NCBI RefSeq assembly: GCF_003999195.1
Contig: NZ_RJVR01000323.1
Location: 1-64,000, forward strand
DNA length: 64,000 nucleotides
Direction: 5' to 3'
From: Streptomyces soli
GTDB taxonomy: Bacteria; Actinomycetota; Actinomycetes; Streptomycetales; Streptomycetaceae
Below the pieces are notes generated by a model. It was given only the letters and a program-made list of their open reading frames with translations, did not search any database and was not told where the DNA came from. The position numbers were made by a program, and so were the translations under genes. Shown here in pieces: positions 1 to 8,442 of this stretch. Position 1 is the first letter of the stretch; each line of letters begins with the position of its first letter.

Positions 1-405
1 GCCCACACCGGCCGACGGCGTTGCCGTTGCGCCCCCCGCGGTGCCCGTCGCCCGGGGCGACGCGGACGCGGTCGCCCGGGCCGACGTGGTGGCCCGGGGC
101 GTCGCCGGTGCCGTCCGGCCGGCCGTGTTCGCCTTGGCGTACCCGGGCGTACGCCCGTACCCCACGCCCGCCGTCGTCGCCGGCGACGGCTCCGACGGCA
201 ACTCCACCGTCCCCGCCTCCGCCTCCCCGTCCCCCGGCGCCGAACTCGGCACCCCCGGCAGCGGCAACAGCGTCCGCGGCGCGATCGGCGTCGCCCCCGT
301 CAGGCTCAACACCAACCCCACCGTGTACACCCCGCAGGCCGCCCCCACAATCCACCCCACCCGGCGCACCCTCCGCGCCCGTCTCCCACTGCTGTCCACA
401 AACAC
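1..405 (-). CDS. Membrane-anchored secreted protein, C-terminus cut off by window edge
   Basis: The reading frame starts at a GTG at 405 and is still open at base 1, giving at least 135 residues. The N-terminus has a basic stretch (GRRARRVRRVGW) followed by one hydrophobic segment at about residues 19-38, then a Pro/Ala/Thr/Ser-rich extracytoplasmic tail. This is an inside-to-outside single-pass anchor. Codon third positions are strongly G or C on this strand, which is why the opposite-strand open frame was not chosen. In Streptomyces such proteins often sit beside cell-surface glycosyltransferase or deacetylase genes; that is recalled, not shown here. The function is unknown and no catalytic domain is visible in the part present. 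Confidence 0.65.
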   Translation of the reverse strand, partial: MFVDSSGRRARRVRRVGWIVGAACGVYTVGLVLSLTGATPIAPRTLLPLPGVPSSAPGDGEAEAGTVELPSEPSPATTAGVGYGRTPGYAKANTAGRTAPATPRATTSARATASASPRATGTAGGATATPSAGVG

Positions 406-603
406 CGGCCCCGACAGCGGTATCAGCTCCGCTTCGGGCCCGGGTTCGGATTGGGGTTCGGCCCATACATCTGCGTCTATGGGAGTTACGGCTGTTACGG
501 CTGTGTCGTGGTGCCTGGTGAGCATGCCGCAACGTAACGTGCCGGAACCGGTCCTATGGGCTGTATTTCGGACTTGACCGTTTCCGTACGAAAGATGATC
601 GCC

Positions 604-1356
604 TCAGCCTCGGCCGATGTACGGCATGGTGGTGGCCATGACGGTGGCGAACTGCACGTTCGCTTCGAGTGGCAGGGATGCCATGTGGACGACGGTGCGG
701 GCGATGTCGGCTGCGTCCATGACGGGTTCGGGCATCACGGTGCCGTTGGGTTGTTTGATGCCTGCGGACATGCGGGCGGTCATGTCGGTGGCGGCGTTGC
801 CGATGTCGATTTGGCCGCAGGCGATGCGGTGGGGGCGGCCGTCCAAAGAGAGGGATTTGGTGAGGCCGGTAACGGCGTGCTTGGTGGCGGTGTAGGCGAT
901 GCTGTCGGGGCGGGGGACGTGGGCGGAGACGGAGCCGTTGTTGATGATGCGGCCGCCTCGGGGGTTCTGGGACTTCATGGCGCGGAAGGCGGCTTGGGCG
1001 CAGAGGAAGGCGCCGGTGAGGTTGACGTCGACGACGGTGCGCCATTGGTCGTAGGTGAGGTCTTCGAGGGGGACGGGGGGTGCGCTGGTTCCGGCGTTGT
1101 TGAAGAGCAGGTCGATACGGCCGAAATGGGTGCGGGCGGTGTCGAAGAGGGCGGTGACGTCGGCGGGCAGGGTGACGTCGGTCGGTACGACGGCGGTCGC
1201 CCCGTCGGGAGCCGCAGCGGCGGTCCGCCGCAGGGCGTCCTCCCGGCGGCCGGCCAGGGCGACGCGCCACCCGGCCCCGGCCAGGGCGAGCGCCACGGCC
1301 CGCCCGATTCCCGAACCGGCGCCGGTCACCACTGCCACGTTGTCGCTGTCGCTCAT
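604..1356 (-). CDS. Short-chain dehydrogenase/reductase (SDR family)
   Basis: A 250-residue classical SDR of normal family length. The Rossmann motif TGAGSGIG is at residues 11-18, NNAG near residue 93, the catalytic serine is in NNGSVSA and the YxxxK motif is YTATK near residue 163. It should catalyse NAD(P)-dependent reduction or oxidation of a carbonyl or alcohol in the cytoplasm. The substrate cannot be read from the sequence. The ATG at 1356 (MSDSDN) is chosen because it puts the glycine motif at the usual distance from the start. The Gfo/Idh oxidoreductase gene ends 11 nt upstream, so the two are probably cotranscribed. Confidence 0.9.
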   Translation of the reverse strand: MSDSDNVAVVTGAGSGIGRAVALALAGAGWRVALAGRREDALRRTAAAAPDGATAVVPTDVTLPADVTALFDTARTHFGRIDLLFNNAGTSAPPVPLEDLTYDQWRTVVDVNLTGAFLCAQAAFRAMKSQNPRGGRIINNGSVSAHVPRPDSIAYTATKHAVTGLTKSLSLDGRPHRIACGQIDIGNAATDMTARMSAGIKQPNGTVMPEPVMDAADIARTVVHMASLPLEANVQFATVMATTMPYIGRG

Positions 1357-1367
1357 GGGACGGAAGC

Positions 1368-2363
1368 CTAGGCCTCGCCGGGGTAGCGGACGCCGATGCG
1401 GTCGCGGACCGTGTCGAGGGTGCGCATGACGGCGAGGGTGCCGTCGAGGGGGACGAGGGGGGACTCGAGGGCGCCGGTGCGTAGGCAGCGCATGACTTCG
1501 GCGGCTTCGTGCTGGAGGCCGTGGAGGTCGCCCGGCGGGGCGGTGAACTCCTCCGGGGCCCTGCCGTCGCGGTGGAGGACGAAGCGGTCGGCGGAGAAGA
1601 AGCCGGTGGGGAGCTCGATGCGGCCCGTCGTGCCCGTGACGGATGCCGTGGTGGCCGTGCCGGCGGTGATGGAGCAGCTCAGTACCGCCAGGGCACCGCT
1701 GTCGTAGCCGAGGAGGATGCCGGTGTTGGCGTCGACGCCTTCCTCGCTGAGCCGGGCCCAGGCCTGGACCTCGTCGGGCTCGCCGAGGAGGAGGTGGGCG
1801 AAGGAGACGGGGTAGACGCCGAGGTCGAGCAGGGCGCCGCCGCCCTGGGCGGGGTCGCGCAGGCGGTGGTTGGGGGCGAAGGGCCCGGCGAGGCCGAAGT
1901 CGGCGTGGACGGCGCGGACTTCGCCGATGGCGCCGTCCCGGACGAGTTCGGAGAGGTGCCGGATGACGGGGTTGCAGTACATCCACATGGCCTCCATCAG
2001 GAAGGCCCCGCGCCCTCGGGCAAGCTCGACCAGCTCGCGCGCCTCGACCGCGTTCACGGTGAAGGCCTTTTCGCAGAGCACCGCCCGCCCCGCCTGGAGG
2101 CAGAGGCCGGCGGCGGCCCGGTGGGCGGAGTGCGGGGTGGCGACGTACACCACGTCGACGTCGGCGTCGTCCGCCAGCGCGGTCCAACTCCCGTACGCAC
2201 GGGGGATCCCGAACCGCTCGGCGAAGGCCTCGGCGGAGGCCGTGCTGCGCGAGGCGACCGCCACCACCTCCGCGTCCTTCAGCTCCAGCAGGTCCGCCGT
2301 GAAGGCCGCGGCGATCCCGCCGGTCGCCAGGATGCCCCACCGAATCTTCCGCGACTGTTCCAT
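1368..2363 (-). CDS. Gfo/Idh/MocA family oxidoreductase
   Basis: A 331-residue NAD(P)-dependent oxidoreductase with an N-terminal Rossmann fold (GILATGGIAAAF) and the family EK motif seen as CEKAFTVNA. The usual proline after EK is replaced by Ala. The C-terminal substrate domain contains GGGALLDLGVYPVSFA. The family acts on sugars, inositols and related polyols, and the substrate here is unknown. The ATG at 2363 is preferred over in-frame starts upstream because GGTGGGGCGGGAC precedes it and homologous proteins begin close to the Rossmann strand. It lies directly upstream of the SDR gene on the same strand, and the Bcr/CflA exporter is divergent. Confidence 0.88.
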   Translation of the reverse strand: MEQSRKIRWGILATGGIAAAFTADLLELKDAEVVAVASRSTASAEAFAERFGIPRAYGSWTALADDADVDVVYVATPHSAHRAAAGLCLQAGRAVLCEKAFTVNAVEARELVELARGRGAFLMEAMWMYCNPVIRHLSELVRDGAIGEVRAVHADFGLAGPFAPNHRLRDPAQGGGALLDLGVYPVSFAHLLLGEPDEVQAWARLSEEGVDANTGILLGYDSGALAVLSCSITAGTATTASVTGTTGRIELPTGFFSADRFVLHRDGRAPEEFTAPPGDLHGLQHEAAEVMRCLRTGALESPLVPLDGTLAVMRTLDTVRDRIGVRYPGEA

Positions 2364-2443
2364 GTCCCGCCCCACCATCTGGTCTCGACCACTCCGTAAA
2401 TCCTGAGAGCATAGAGAACGATTCAACGACCATGGAGACCCGC

Positions 2444-3772
2444 ATGCCGGAAGCAGGCCCGATCCCGCCCGACCAGATATTCACACTGGACGGGTCAACT
2501 CCGGTAGGACGCGCCGAGGGGCCCGCCGGGCACCACGCCGAGGCGCCCGTCACGCGGGCCCGGCGTACGAGCATCCTCGTCACCCTGGTCCTCGGCGGGC
2601 TCACAGCCCTTCCGCCGCTCTCCATGGACATGTATCTGCCGGCGCTGCCCGCCGTGACCCGGGCGCTGCACAGCCCGGCCGCCACCGTGCAGCTCACCCT
2701 CACCGCCTGCCTGGCCGGGATGGCGCTGGGCCAGCTGGTGGTCGGGCCGATGAGCGACCGCTGGGGGCGGCGCAGACCGTTGCTGGCCGGCATGGTGATC
2801 TACGTACTGGCCACCGCCGTGTGCGCCTTCGCGCCGACCGCCGAGCTGCTGGTGGCCTTCCGGCTGCTGCAGGGCCTGGCGGGCGCGGCCGGGATCGTGA
2901 TCGCCCGTGCGGTGGTGCGCGACATGTACGACGGCATGGACATGGCCCGCTTCTTCTCCACCCTGATGCTGATCTCCGGGGTCGCTCCGATCATCGCGCC
3001 GGTGATCGGCGGCCAGGTGCTGCGGGTTACCGACTGGCGCGGCGTCTTCGCCGTCCTGACCGTGGTCGGCGGCCTGCTCACCCTCGTCGTGTGGCGCTGG
3101 TTGCACGAGACGCTCCCGCCCGCGCGCCGGCAGAGCGGCGGCCTGGGTGACACGCTCCACACGATGCGCGGGCTGCTCGCCGACCGCCGGTTCACCGGCT
3201 ACATGCTGGTCGGCGGTCTGACCTTCGCCGCGCTCTTCGCGTACGTCTCGGCCTCGTCCTTCGTCGTGCAGGAGATCTACCGGGCCTCGCCGCAGACGTA
3301 CAGCCTGCTCTTCGGGGTCAACTCCGTCGGCCTGGTCGCCCTGGGCCAGCTCAACGGCAAGGTGCTGGTCGGCCGGGTCCGCATGGACCGCGTGCTGGGC
3401 CTGGGCCTGGCGGTCATCACGCTCGCCGCCGCCGCGCTGCTGCTGATGGCCTCCGGCACGCTGGGCCCGGTCGGGCTGGTGCCGGTCGCCGCCGGGCTCT
3501 TCGTGCTGATGGCCGCGATGAGCCTGGTGCTGCCCAACGCCAATGCGCTGGCCCTGATGCGTACGCGCACTCCCGGCGCCGCCGGATCCGCGTCCGCCCT
3601 GCTCGGTACGTGCTCGTTCCTGATCGGCGCGGTCGCCTCGCCGCTGGTCGGCATCGCGGGGGAGCACACGGCGGTGCCGATGGCGGTGGTGCAGCTGGTG
3701 AGCGTGCTGGCCGCCGGCGCCTGTTTCGTCGGGCTCTGCCGTCCGTGGCGGCGTACTGTGGATGCACCGTAG
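2444..3772 (+). CDS. Bcr/CflA family drug-resistance MFS transporter
   Basis: A 442-residue major facilitator with about 12 hydrophobic segments. A charged N-terminal extension of roughly 40 residues comes first, then the signature ALPPLSMDMYLPALP in helix 1 and the loop 2-3 motif GPMSDRWGRRRPL. These are typical of the Bcr/CflA subfamily of proton-driven multidrug exporters (bicyclomycin, chloramphenicol). The true substrate is unknown. The start at 2444 is preferred to the in-frame ATG at 2432 because GGAG lies 6 nt before it, while no ribosome-binding site precedes 2432. The gene is divergent from the Gfo/Idh gene. Confidence 0.88.
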   Translation: MPEAGPIPPDQIFTLDGSTPVGRAEGPAGHHAEAPVTRARRTSILVTLVLGGLTALPPLSMDMYLPALPAVTRALHSPAATVQLTLTACLAGMALGQLVVGPMSDRWGRRRPLLAGMVIYVLATAVCAFAPTAELLVAFRLLQGLAGAAGIVIARAVVRDMYDGMDMARFFSTLMLISGVAPIIAPVIGGQVLRVTDWRGVFAVLTVVGGLLTLVVWRWLHETLPPARRQSGGLGDTLHTMRGLLADRRFTGYMLVGGLTFAALFAYVSASSFVVQEIYRASPQTYSLLFGVNSVGLVALGQLNGKVLVGRVRMDRVLGLGLAVITLAAAALLLMASGTLGPVGLVPVAAGLFVLMAAMSLVLPNANALALMRTRTPGAAGSASALLGTCSFLIGAVASPLVGIAGEHTAVPMAVVQLVSVLAAGACFVGLCRPWRRTVDAP

Positions 3773-3810
3773 GCCGTAAGGCGTAGCGTGTGTGGCGTCA
3801 GGAGGCAGAA

Positions 3811-4008
3811 ATGTCGGAGCCGATCGACGAGCAGAATTGGGCCTGGAAGACGGCGGACAGCCTTCTTCACACCGGATCCGAACACCCGATCGATCCCGAG
3901 GATCTGGTGCTGGCCTCAGGGCGCGAGCCCACCCCCGCGCGGATCGAGAAGGCCCGCAAGGACCTGGAGGAGCATGGCGCCGCGGCTGTCGAAAGGTACC
4001 TCCCCTGA
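3811..4008 (+). CDS. Small conserved hypothetical protein (65 aa)
   Basis: A 65-residue acidic soluble protein beginning MSEPIDEQNWAWKTADS. A perfect AGGAGG lies 5 nt upstream of the ATG, so this start is firm. There is no signal peptide or membrane segment and no recognised domain. Its 3' end overlaps the start of the beta-lactamase-fold gene by 35 nt, which implies translational coupling. The function is unknown. Confidence 0.75.
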   Translation: MSEPIDEQNWAWKTADSLLHTGSEHPIDPEDLVLASGREPTPARIEKARKDLEEHGAAAVERYLP

Positions 4009-5086
4009 CAGCGGTCCCGGCCGGGCCGGGCTGCGAGCCGACGAGCTGAGCGCGCTCGTCGCGGATCTCACGACATATCTTTCCCCGGCTCCCGCGCGCC
4101 CCCACCCGTGGTGCGCGGGCGCCGTCGTCCTCGCCGGCCGCGGGCACACGGTCGCCCTCCACCAGGCCGTCGGCTGGGCGGTCCGCTACGCCTCGTACGA
4201 CAGCGAGCTGCCCCGCGACCGGTGGGTGCCGATGCGCCCCGACACGGTCTTCGACCTGGCCTCGCTGACCAAGCTGTTCACGGCGGCGGTGACCGCCTCG
4301 GTCGACGCCGTCGGGCCGGACGAGCCGGTCGTCTCGTACGTCCCCGAATTCGGCGCGGCCGGCAAGCGCGGCATCACCGTACGGCAGCTCCTCGACCACA
4401 CCTCGGGGCTCCGCCCGGAGCTGCCCTTCTACGACTGCCCCGACGCGGCCGCCCGCGCGCGGCTCCTGTGGTCCGAGGCGCCCGTCGCCGAACCCGGCAC
4501 GGTCCGGATCTACTCCGACCTCAACCTCATCGCTCTCCAGCACGTCCTGGAGCGGGCCACCGGCGAGGCCCTCGACGCCCTGGTCCGCGAGCACATCACG
4601 GATCCGCTCGGCATGTACGACACCCGCTTCAACCCGCCCGCCTCCTGGCTGCCCCGGATCGCCGCCACCGAGGACCAGCGCCGCCCCTGGGGCCGCCTCG
4701 ACCGGGGCCTGCTGCGCGGCGTCGTACACGACGAGAACGCCTACGCCATGGGCGGCGTCGCCGGCCACGCCGGGCTCTTCTCCACCGCCTGGGACCTGGC
4801 CCTCTTCTGCCGGGCACTGCTGGACGGGGCGTACGGCGCCCGTAACGGCTTCCTCGGCTTCGAGCGCGACCAGCCCTGGTTCATGGGCGAGCTGGCGGGG
4901 CGCGGCGCCGTCGGCCATTCGGGTTTCACCGGCACCAGCCTCGTCCTGGACCCGGCGACGGACTCCTTCCTGGTGCTGCTCGCCAATTCGGTGCACCCCT
5001 GTCGCACTTGGCGTGACGGCAGCGCGATCCGGGCGGGCGCCGCGACACGGCTGGCGCGGGCTCAGAGCCTGTCGGGTGACCTCTGA
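3974..5086 (+). CDS. Beta-lactamase-fold serine hydrolase
   Basis: A 370-residue protein of the class C beta-lactamase / penicillin-binding-protein-like family. The three active-site elements are visible: SxxK as SLTK, YxN as YSDLN, and the HxG triad element as GHSGFTG. No signal peptide is seen, so a cytoplasmic esterase or amidase role is as likely as cell-wall action. The ATG at 3974 has GGAGG 3 nt upstream and lies inside the preceding small gene. The final residues (QSLSGDL) and the stop codon are encoded by the inverted repeat of an inserted MITE-like element, so the native C-terminus has probably been replaced. Confidence 0.85.
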   Translation: MAPRLSKGTSPDSGPGRAGLRADELSALVADLTTYLSPAPARPHPWCAGAVVLAGRGHTVALHQAVGWAVRYASYDSELPRDRWVPMRPDTVFDLASLTKLFTAAVTASVDAVGPDEPVVSYVPEFGAAGKRGITVRQLLDHTSGLRPELPFYDCPDAAARARLLWSEAPVAEPGTVRIYSDLNLIALQHVLERATGEALDALVREHITDPLGMYDTRFNPPASWLPRIAATEDQRRPWGRLDRGLLRGVVHDENAYAMGGVAGHAGLFSTAWDLALFCRALLDGAYGARNGFLGFERDQPWFMGELAGRGAVGHSGFTGTSLVLDPATDSFLVLLANSVHPCRTWRDGSAIRAGAATRLARAQSLSGDL

Positions 5087-5333
5087 TCGGGCGGCCACGC
5101 CCCACCCAGCCTGGCGGCTGGGTGGGGGTACCCCCAGGCACGCACGCTTCCCGCGTTGCCGACATGCCCTAGTAGCTCTCCCCCAGCCTTCGGCCGGGAG
5201 GTACCCCCACCCCCAAGCTCTCGGCTTCGCTCGAGCAGGGGGGACCCCCATCGAGGGCATCCTCCCCCAGCGCCTTGGAATCGCACGCACCAGACCGCGT
5301 CCGCTCTCCGATCGAAGGTCACCCGACAGGCTC
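5065..5333. mobile_element. MITE-like element 1 (269 bp)
   Basis: This non-coding element is bounded by an 18-bp perfect inverted repeat, GAGCCTGTCGGGTGACCT at 5065-5082 and its complement at 5316-5333. The repeat extends to 24 of 26 bp. The flanking bases TCA (5062-5064 and 5334-5336) look like a 3-bp target duplication. The interior holds C-rich hairpins of the common Streptomyces intergenic type and a segment (GCGCCTTGGAATCGCA, CCAGACC) shared with the elements at 23183 and 37371. No transposase is encoded. The end resembles those of IS5-like elements, but this was not checked against a database. Confidence 0.7.
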
Positions 5334-6503
5334 TCAGCGGAAGATGCCGGTGTGCCCGAGCGAGTAGCGGCCGGGCTGCGGGTAGACGGCCAGGCCGTGC
5401 GGGCCTGAGCCGACCGGGATCTTGGCGATGGTGTGGCCGTCGGTGGTGTCGATGGCGTAGACCTCGGAGTTGTACCGGCCGGAGAGCCAGAGCACCTTGC
5501 CGTCGGCCGAGACGCCGCCCATGTCGGGGCTGCCCCCGCCGGGGATGTGCCACTTGTGGACGAGCCTGCCGGAGGCGAAGTCGAGGACCGAGACGCTGCC
5601 TTCACCGCGGTTGGAGATGTACATGTACTTGGAGTCGCGGCTGACGTAGAGGCCGTGGCAGCCCTTGCCGGTGTGCAGCAGACGTGGCGGGCCGAAGGTG
5701 TCACCGTTTAGGACCCACATGCCGTCGGCCATCATGTCGGCGACGTACCAGGTGTGCCCGTCCGGCGAGATCTTGACGTCCTGGGGCATGGCGCCCCGCA
5801 TGGGGAGCCGTTCCTTGGCCACGACCGCCATCTCCTCGGTGTCGACCTTCAGCAGCTCGCCCGAGAACTCGCAGGAGACGATGAAGTACCGCCCGTCGGG
5901 GGAGAAGTCAGCGTGGTTCACGCCGTAGCAGCTGACCGGCACGACCTTCCTGACGGCCATGGTGTGGGCGTCGCGGAAGACCAGCTGCCGGTCGGCGGAG
6001 GCCATGACGACGGCGTATCGGCCGTTCGGGGTGAAGTAGAGGTTGTACGGGTCGTGGACCGGGACGCGAGGCCCGGCGATGCGGCCCGTGGCGGGGTCGA
6101 TCGGGGTGAGGGTGTTGCCGAGATCGTCGTTGACCCAGAGGGTTTTGAGGTCCCAGGAGGGGACGACGTGCTGGGGCTGGCGGCCGACTCGGAGGGTGTC
6201 GATGACCTTGTACGTGGCCGGGTCGATGACGGAGACCGTGTCGGAGTTGGTGTTCGGGACGTAGACCCGGGAGGGGAAGTCGCGGACGACGGGGGAGAGG
6301 TTGCCCGGGCGGTCGGCGGCGTAGAGGTCGTTGGGGTCCAGGAGGGGCGGCATGCCCGGGAGCATCCTGGCGGCGACGGGGCTCGCGGCAGCCGAAGGCG
6401 ACGGGGAGGCGGCATGGGACGGGGCGGTGTGCCGCTGTCCGCTGAACGGGGCGCAGGCGGTGAGGGCGCAGGCGGTGAGCAGCAGGGCGAGGCGGCGGCG
6501 CAT
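5334..6503 (-). CDS. YncE-like beta-propeller lipoprotein
   Basis: A 389-residue exported lipoprotein. The signal peptide ends in a lipobox (LTAC, Cys about residue 17), then comes an Ala/Ser/Pro linker, then a seven-bladed propeller made of repeats such as VYVPNTNSDTVSVIDPAT and MYISNRGEGSVSVLDFAS. YncE/surface-layer-type propellers bind ligands or partners outside the membrane, and no catalytic site is evident. The ATG at 6503 overlaps the upstream stop codon as TGATG, so it is translationally coupled to the NodB-like gene; a GTG one codon upstream is possible. The TGA stop lies in the probable target duplication of MITE-like element 1, so the C-terminal end may not be native. Confidence 0.82.
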   Translation of the reverse strand: MRRRLALLLTACALTACAPFSGQRHTAPSHAASPSPSAAASPVAARMLPGMPPLLDPNDLYAADRPGNLSPVVRDFPSRVYVPNTNSDTVSVIDPATYKVIDTLRVGRQPQHVVPSWDLKTLWVNDDLGNTLTPIDPATGRIAGPRVPVHDPYNLYFTPNGRYAVVMASADRQLVFRDAHTMAVRKVVPVSCYGVNHADFSPDGRYFIVSCEFSGELLKVDTEEMAVVAKERLPMRGAMPQDVKISPDGHTWYVADMMADGMWVLNGDTFGPPRLLHTGKGCHGLYVSRDSKYMYISNRGEGSVSVLDFASGRLVHKWHIPGGGSPDMGGVSADGKVLWLSGRYNSEVYAIDTTDGHTIAKIPVGSGPHGLAVYPQPGRYSLGHTGIFR

Positions 6504-7339
6504 CACGTCAGAAGCTCCGTGGTGGTGACGGCACGCAGGCCGCGCCTGCGCAGACCGTCGAGGATGGCGGGGAGGGCGGCCACCGTGCCGGGGTGGCCGA
6601 GGTGCAGGCTGACGACGGACCCGGCGCGGACCTGGCGCAGCACGTTGTCGCGTACGGCGTACTCGCCCGGGTCGGTGTAGTCCAGGGAGTCGACGTCGTA
6701 CGAGAGGCAGTGCGGGTACCCGGCGCGCAGCGCCGCCCGCTGGACGGTGGGGGTGGCGAGGCGGGTCTGGGAGGGCCGGAACCAGCGGCCCGGGGAGCCG
6801 GTGAGGCGGCGCAGCCGGTCGGCGCAGCCGGCGATCTCGGCGTAGGCGCCGGCCGCGCTCATGGCGTCGATATTGCCGTGGGTCTGGGTGTGGTTGCCCA
6901 GCTCGTGGCCGCCGTCGAGGATCCGGCGGGCGAGCTGCGGATACGCGTCCAGCCAGGTGCCGACAGCCATCACGGTCAGCCGCGCCCCCGCTCGCTCGGC
7001 CTCGGCCAGCAGGGCGGTGGCGAGGGCGGGCTCGCCCTGGCCGTGGAAGGTGAGCGCGACCTGGGGGCGGGTGAGCGGGCCGTGCGTGATCTGCGCGGGC
7101 AGCTGAGGAATCGCGGCGGTGGGCGAGGCAGTGGTGGACGAGGCGGTCGTGGACGAGGCAGTCGTGGGCGAGGCGGCGCCCGGCGTCGTCGCCGGCGCGG
7201 CCGATCTCGCACCGACGGCGGAATGACGCCCGGAGGTGCCGCAGCCGGAGGCGAGTGCGGCGGCCCCGGCGGCGGCAGCGAGTGCGGCGGCCTGGAGGAC
7301 AGTGCGGCGGGTCATGGACACGCTGTCCATCTTATTCAT
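6503..7339 (-). CDS. NodB-fold (polysaccharide deacetylase-like) exported lipoprotein with non-canonical active site
   Basis: About 278 residues. The N-terminus carries a twin-arginine motif (MTRRTVLQ) and a lipobox (LASGC), followed by a Ser/Thr/Ala linker and a NodB-like domain. The metal-binding HxxxH motif is intact (NHTQTH). The usual first motif TFDDG, which supplies the catalytic base and a metal aspartate, reads TFHGQG. Motif 3 reads FRPSQT. It therefore probably does not act as a standard deacetylase, although it may bind polysaccharide. In-frame ATGs at 7339, 7330 and 7315 have no clear ribosome-binding site, so the start is uncertain. It is coupled to the beta-propeller lipoprotein gene downstream. 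Confidence 0.8.
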   Translation of the reverse strand: MNKMDSVSMTRRTVLQAAALAAAAGAAALASGCGTSGRHSAVGARSAAPATTPGAASPTTASSTTASSTTASPTAAIPQLPAQITHGPLTRPQVALTFHGQGEPALATALLAEAERAGARLTVMAVGTWLDAYPQLARRILDGGHELGNHTQTHGNIDAMSAAGAYAEIAGCADRLRRLTGSPGRWFRPSQTRLATPTVQRAALRAGYPHCLSYDVDSLDYTDPGEYAVRDNVLRQVRAGSVVSLHLGHPGTVAALPAILDGLRRRGLRAVTTTELLT

Positions 7340-7836
7340 TAATAGGGCTTTTGCTCAGGGGTGAGGGGTAGTCGGGTGACGCCCACTCAGTACCTTCACT
7401 CCATGGGCTTATTGACGTGCTCATGCCGTAACCTGTCCGGCCTCTGCCTGGACACGATCAGCGACGGCACCGTGAACGGCACCCTCCTCGACCTGTTCGT
7501 CCTCGGCGACCACAGCAAGGTGCAGATCTCTTCATGACCACGAAACGGCGACGGCCCGCGCAACCTCGCCGAGGCGTGCCGCGAGTACGGCGCCGGCGCC
7601 GCCCCCGCCGGGGTCTGCAACGGCACCAGCAGCGGTGAGACGACCTGGGCCGGATCGACCGATCCGCCCGTGGCGCGAAGCGCTCCGGGCGGCGTTTCCG
7701 GCTCTGCTCAAGTCCGAACGGCCCTGAACGTTCTGGCTCGGGCGAATAGAGCGGAAACGGACGCCCAGGGGGACCGGTGCCTGCCATGATGTGCGCGCCG
7801 CACTGCCCGTGATCCTCCCCGGAAAGGTCCAGCCCT
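7340..7836. other. Intergenic region without an intact gene
   Basis: About 500 bases between the divergent NodB-like gene and the first EPS-locus gene. A small open frame at 7403-7537 is described separately. The rest shows no protein with plausible composition, no RNA gene and no clear hairpin. The A+T-rich stretch at about 7328-7345 probably carries the promoter of the NodB-like gene. Confidence 0.5.
7403..7537 (+). pseudogene. Possible gene fragment (44-residue frame, CLD-containing)
   Basis: A short frame with Streptomyces-like codon use reads through SGLCLDTISDGTVNGTLLDLF and then stops. The CLD...NGT pattern is reminiscent of a ricin-B/CBM13 repeat. Downstream, another frame continues with plausible composition to about 7700, as if the gene had been broken. 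It contains a TTA codon at position 3. No ribosome-binding site is evident. It could equally be chance, so treat it as a weak call. Confidence 0.2.
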
Positions 7837-8442
7837 GTGAGCGTCAGCGTCAGGATTCAGCCCACCGCCCAGGTCGACAAGACGGCCGAGATCGGTGACG
7901 GGACCACGATCTGGGACCTGGCGCAGATCCGCGAGCAGGCCCGCCTCGGCCGCAGCTGCATCGTGGGCCGGGGAGCGTATGTCGGCCCGGGGGTGCGGAT
8001 CGGCGACAATGTGAAGCTGCAGAACTATGCGTTGGTATACGAGCCCGCCGAGCTCGGCGACGGGGTGTTCGTCGGCCCGGCTGTGGTGCTCACCAACGAC
8101 TACTATCCGCGTTCGGTGGACGCCGAGGGCCGGCAGAAGCGCGGTGGTGACTGGGAGGCCGTCGCCGTACTGGTTGCCGAGGGGGCGTCGCTGGGGGCCC
8201 GTTCGGTGTGCGTCGCGCCGGTGCGCATCGGCCGTTGGGCGCTGGTCGCGGCGGGTGCCGTGGTGATCCGGGATGTACCGGACTTCGCTCTCGTGGCGGG
8301 CGTACCGGCGCGCCGGATCGGCTGGGTCGGCCGGGCCGGTGTGCGGCTGGTGGAACGGGACGGAGAGCCGGGCGGATGGGAGTGCCCCGCCACCGGCGCG
8401 CTGTACGACGAGAAGGACGGCGAACTCGTCGAGCGCGCGTGA
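7837..8442 (+). CDS. Left-handed beta-helix N-acetyltransferase, WbpD/WlbB type
   Basis: A 201-residue hexapeptide-repeat acyltransferase. The N-terminus matches the WbpD/WlbB pattern (IQPTAQVDKTAEIGDGTTIW), and the region VYEPAELGDGVFVGPAVVLTND is the family's catalytic neighbourhood. WbpD acetylates the 3-amino group of UDP-GlcNAc(3NH2)A using acetyl-CoA in the cytoplasm. The C-terminal 40 residues lie beyond the helix and may fold separately. The GTG at 7837 has GGAAAGG upstream. It stands alone upstream of the main EPS operon, and the aminotransferase and oxidoreductase of the same pathway type lie near 27-32 kb. The exact substrate is inferred. Confidence 0.85.
   Translation: MSVSVRIQPTAQVDKTAEIGDGTTIWDLAQIREQARLGRSCIVGRGAYVGPGVRIGDNVKLQNYALVYEPAELGDGVFVGPAVVLTNDYYPRSVDAEGRQKRGGDWEAVAVLVAEGASLGARSVCVAPVRIGRWALVAAGAVVIRDVPDFALVAGVPARRIGWVGRAGVRLVERDGEPGGWECPATGALYDEKDGELVERA

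Noticed and set aside
41..577. Plus-strand open frame at the left end
   Set aside because: The minus strand gives a coherent basic start, a transmembrane helix and a Pro/Thr tail with strong third-position G+C bias. The plus-strand protein shows no such structure.
2495..5704. Very long open frame on the minus strand across the exporter and hydrolase genes
   Set aside because: It runs antisense to two well-supported genes with clear motifs, and its composition (Arg/Gly/Ala/Glu-rich, no domains) is typical of a shadow frame in G+C-rich DNA.
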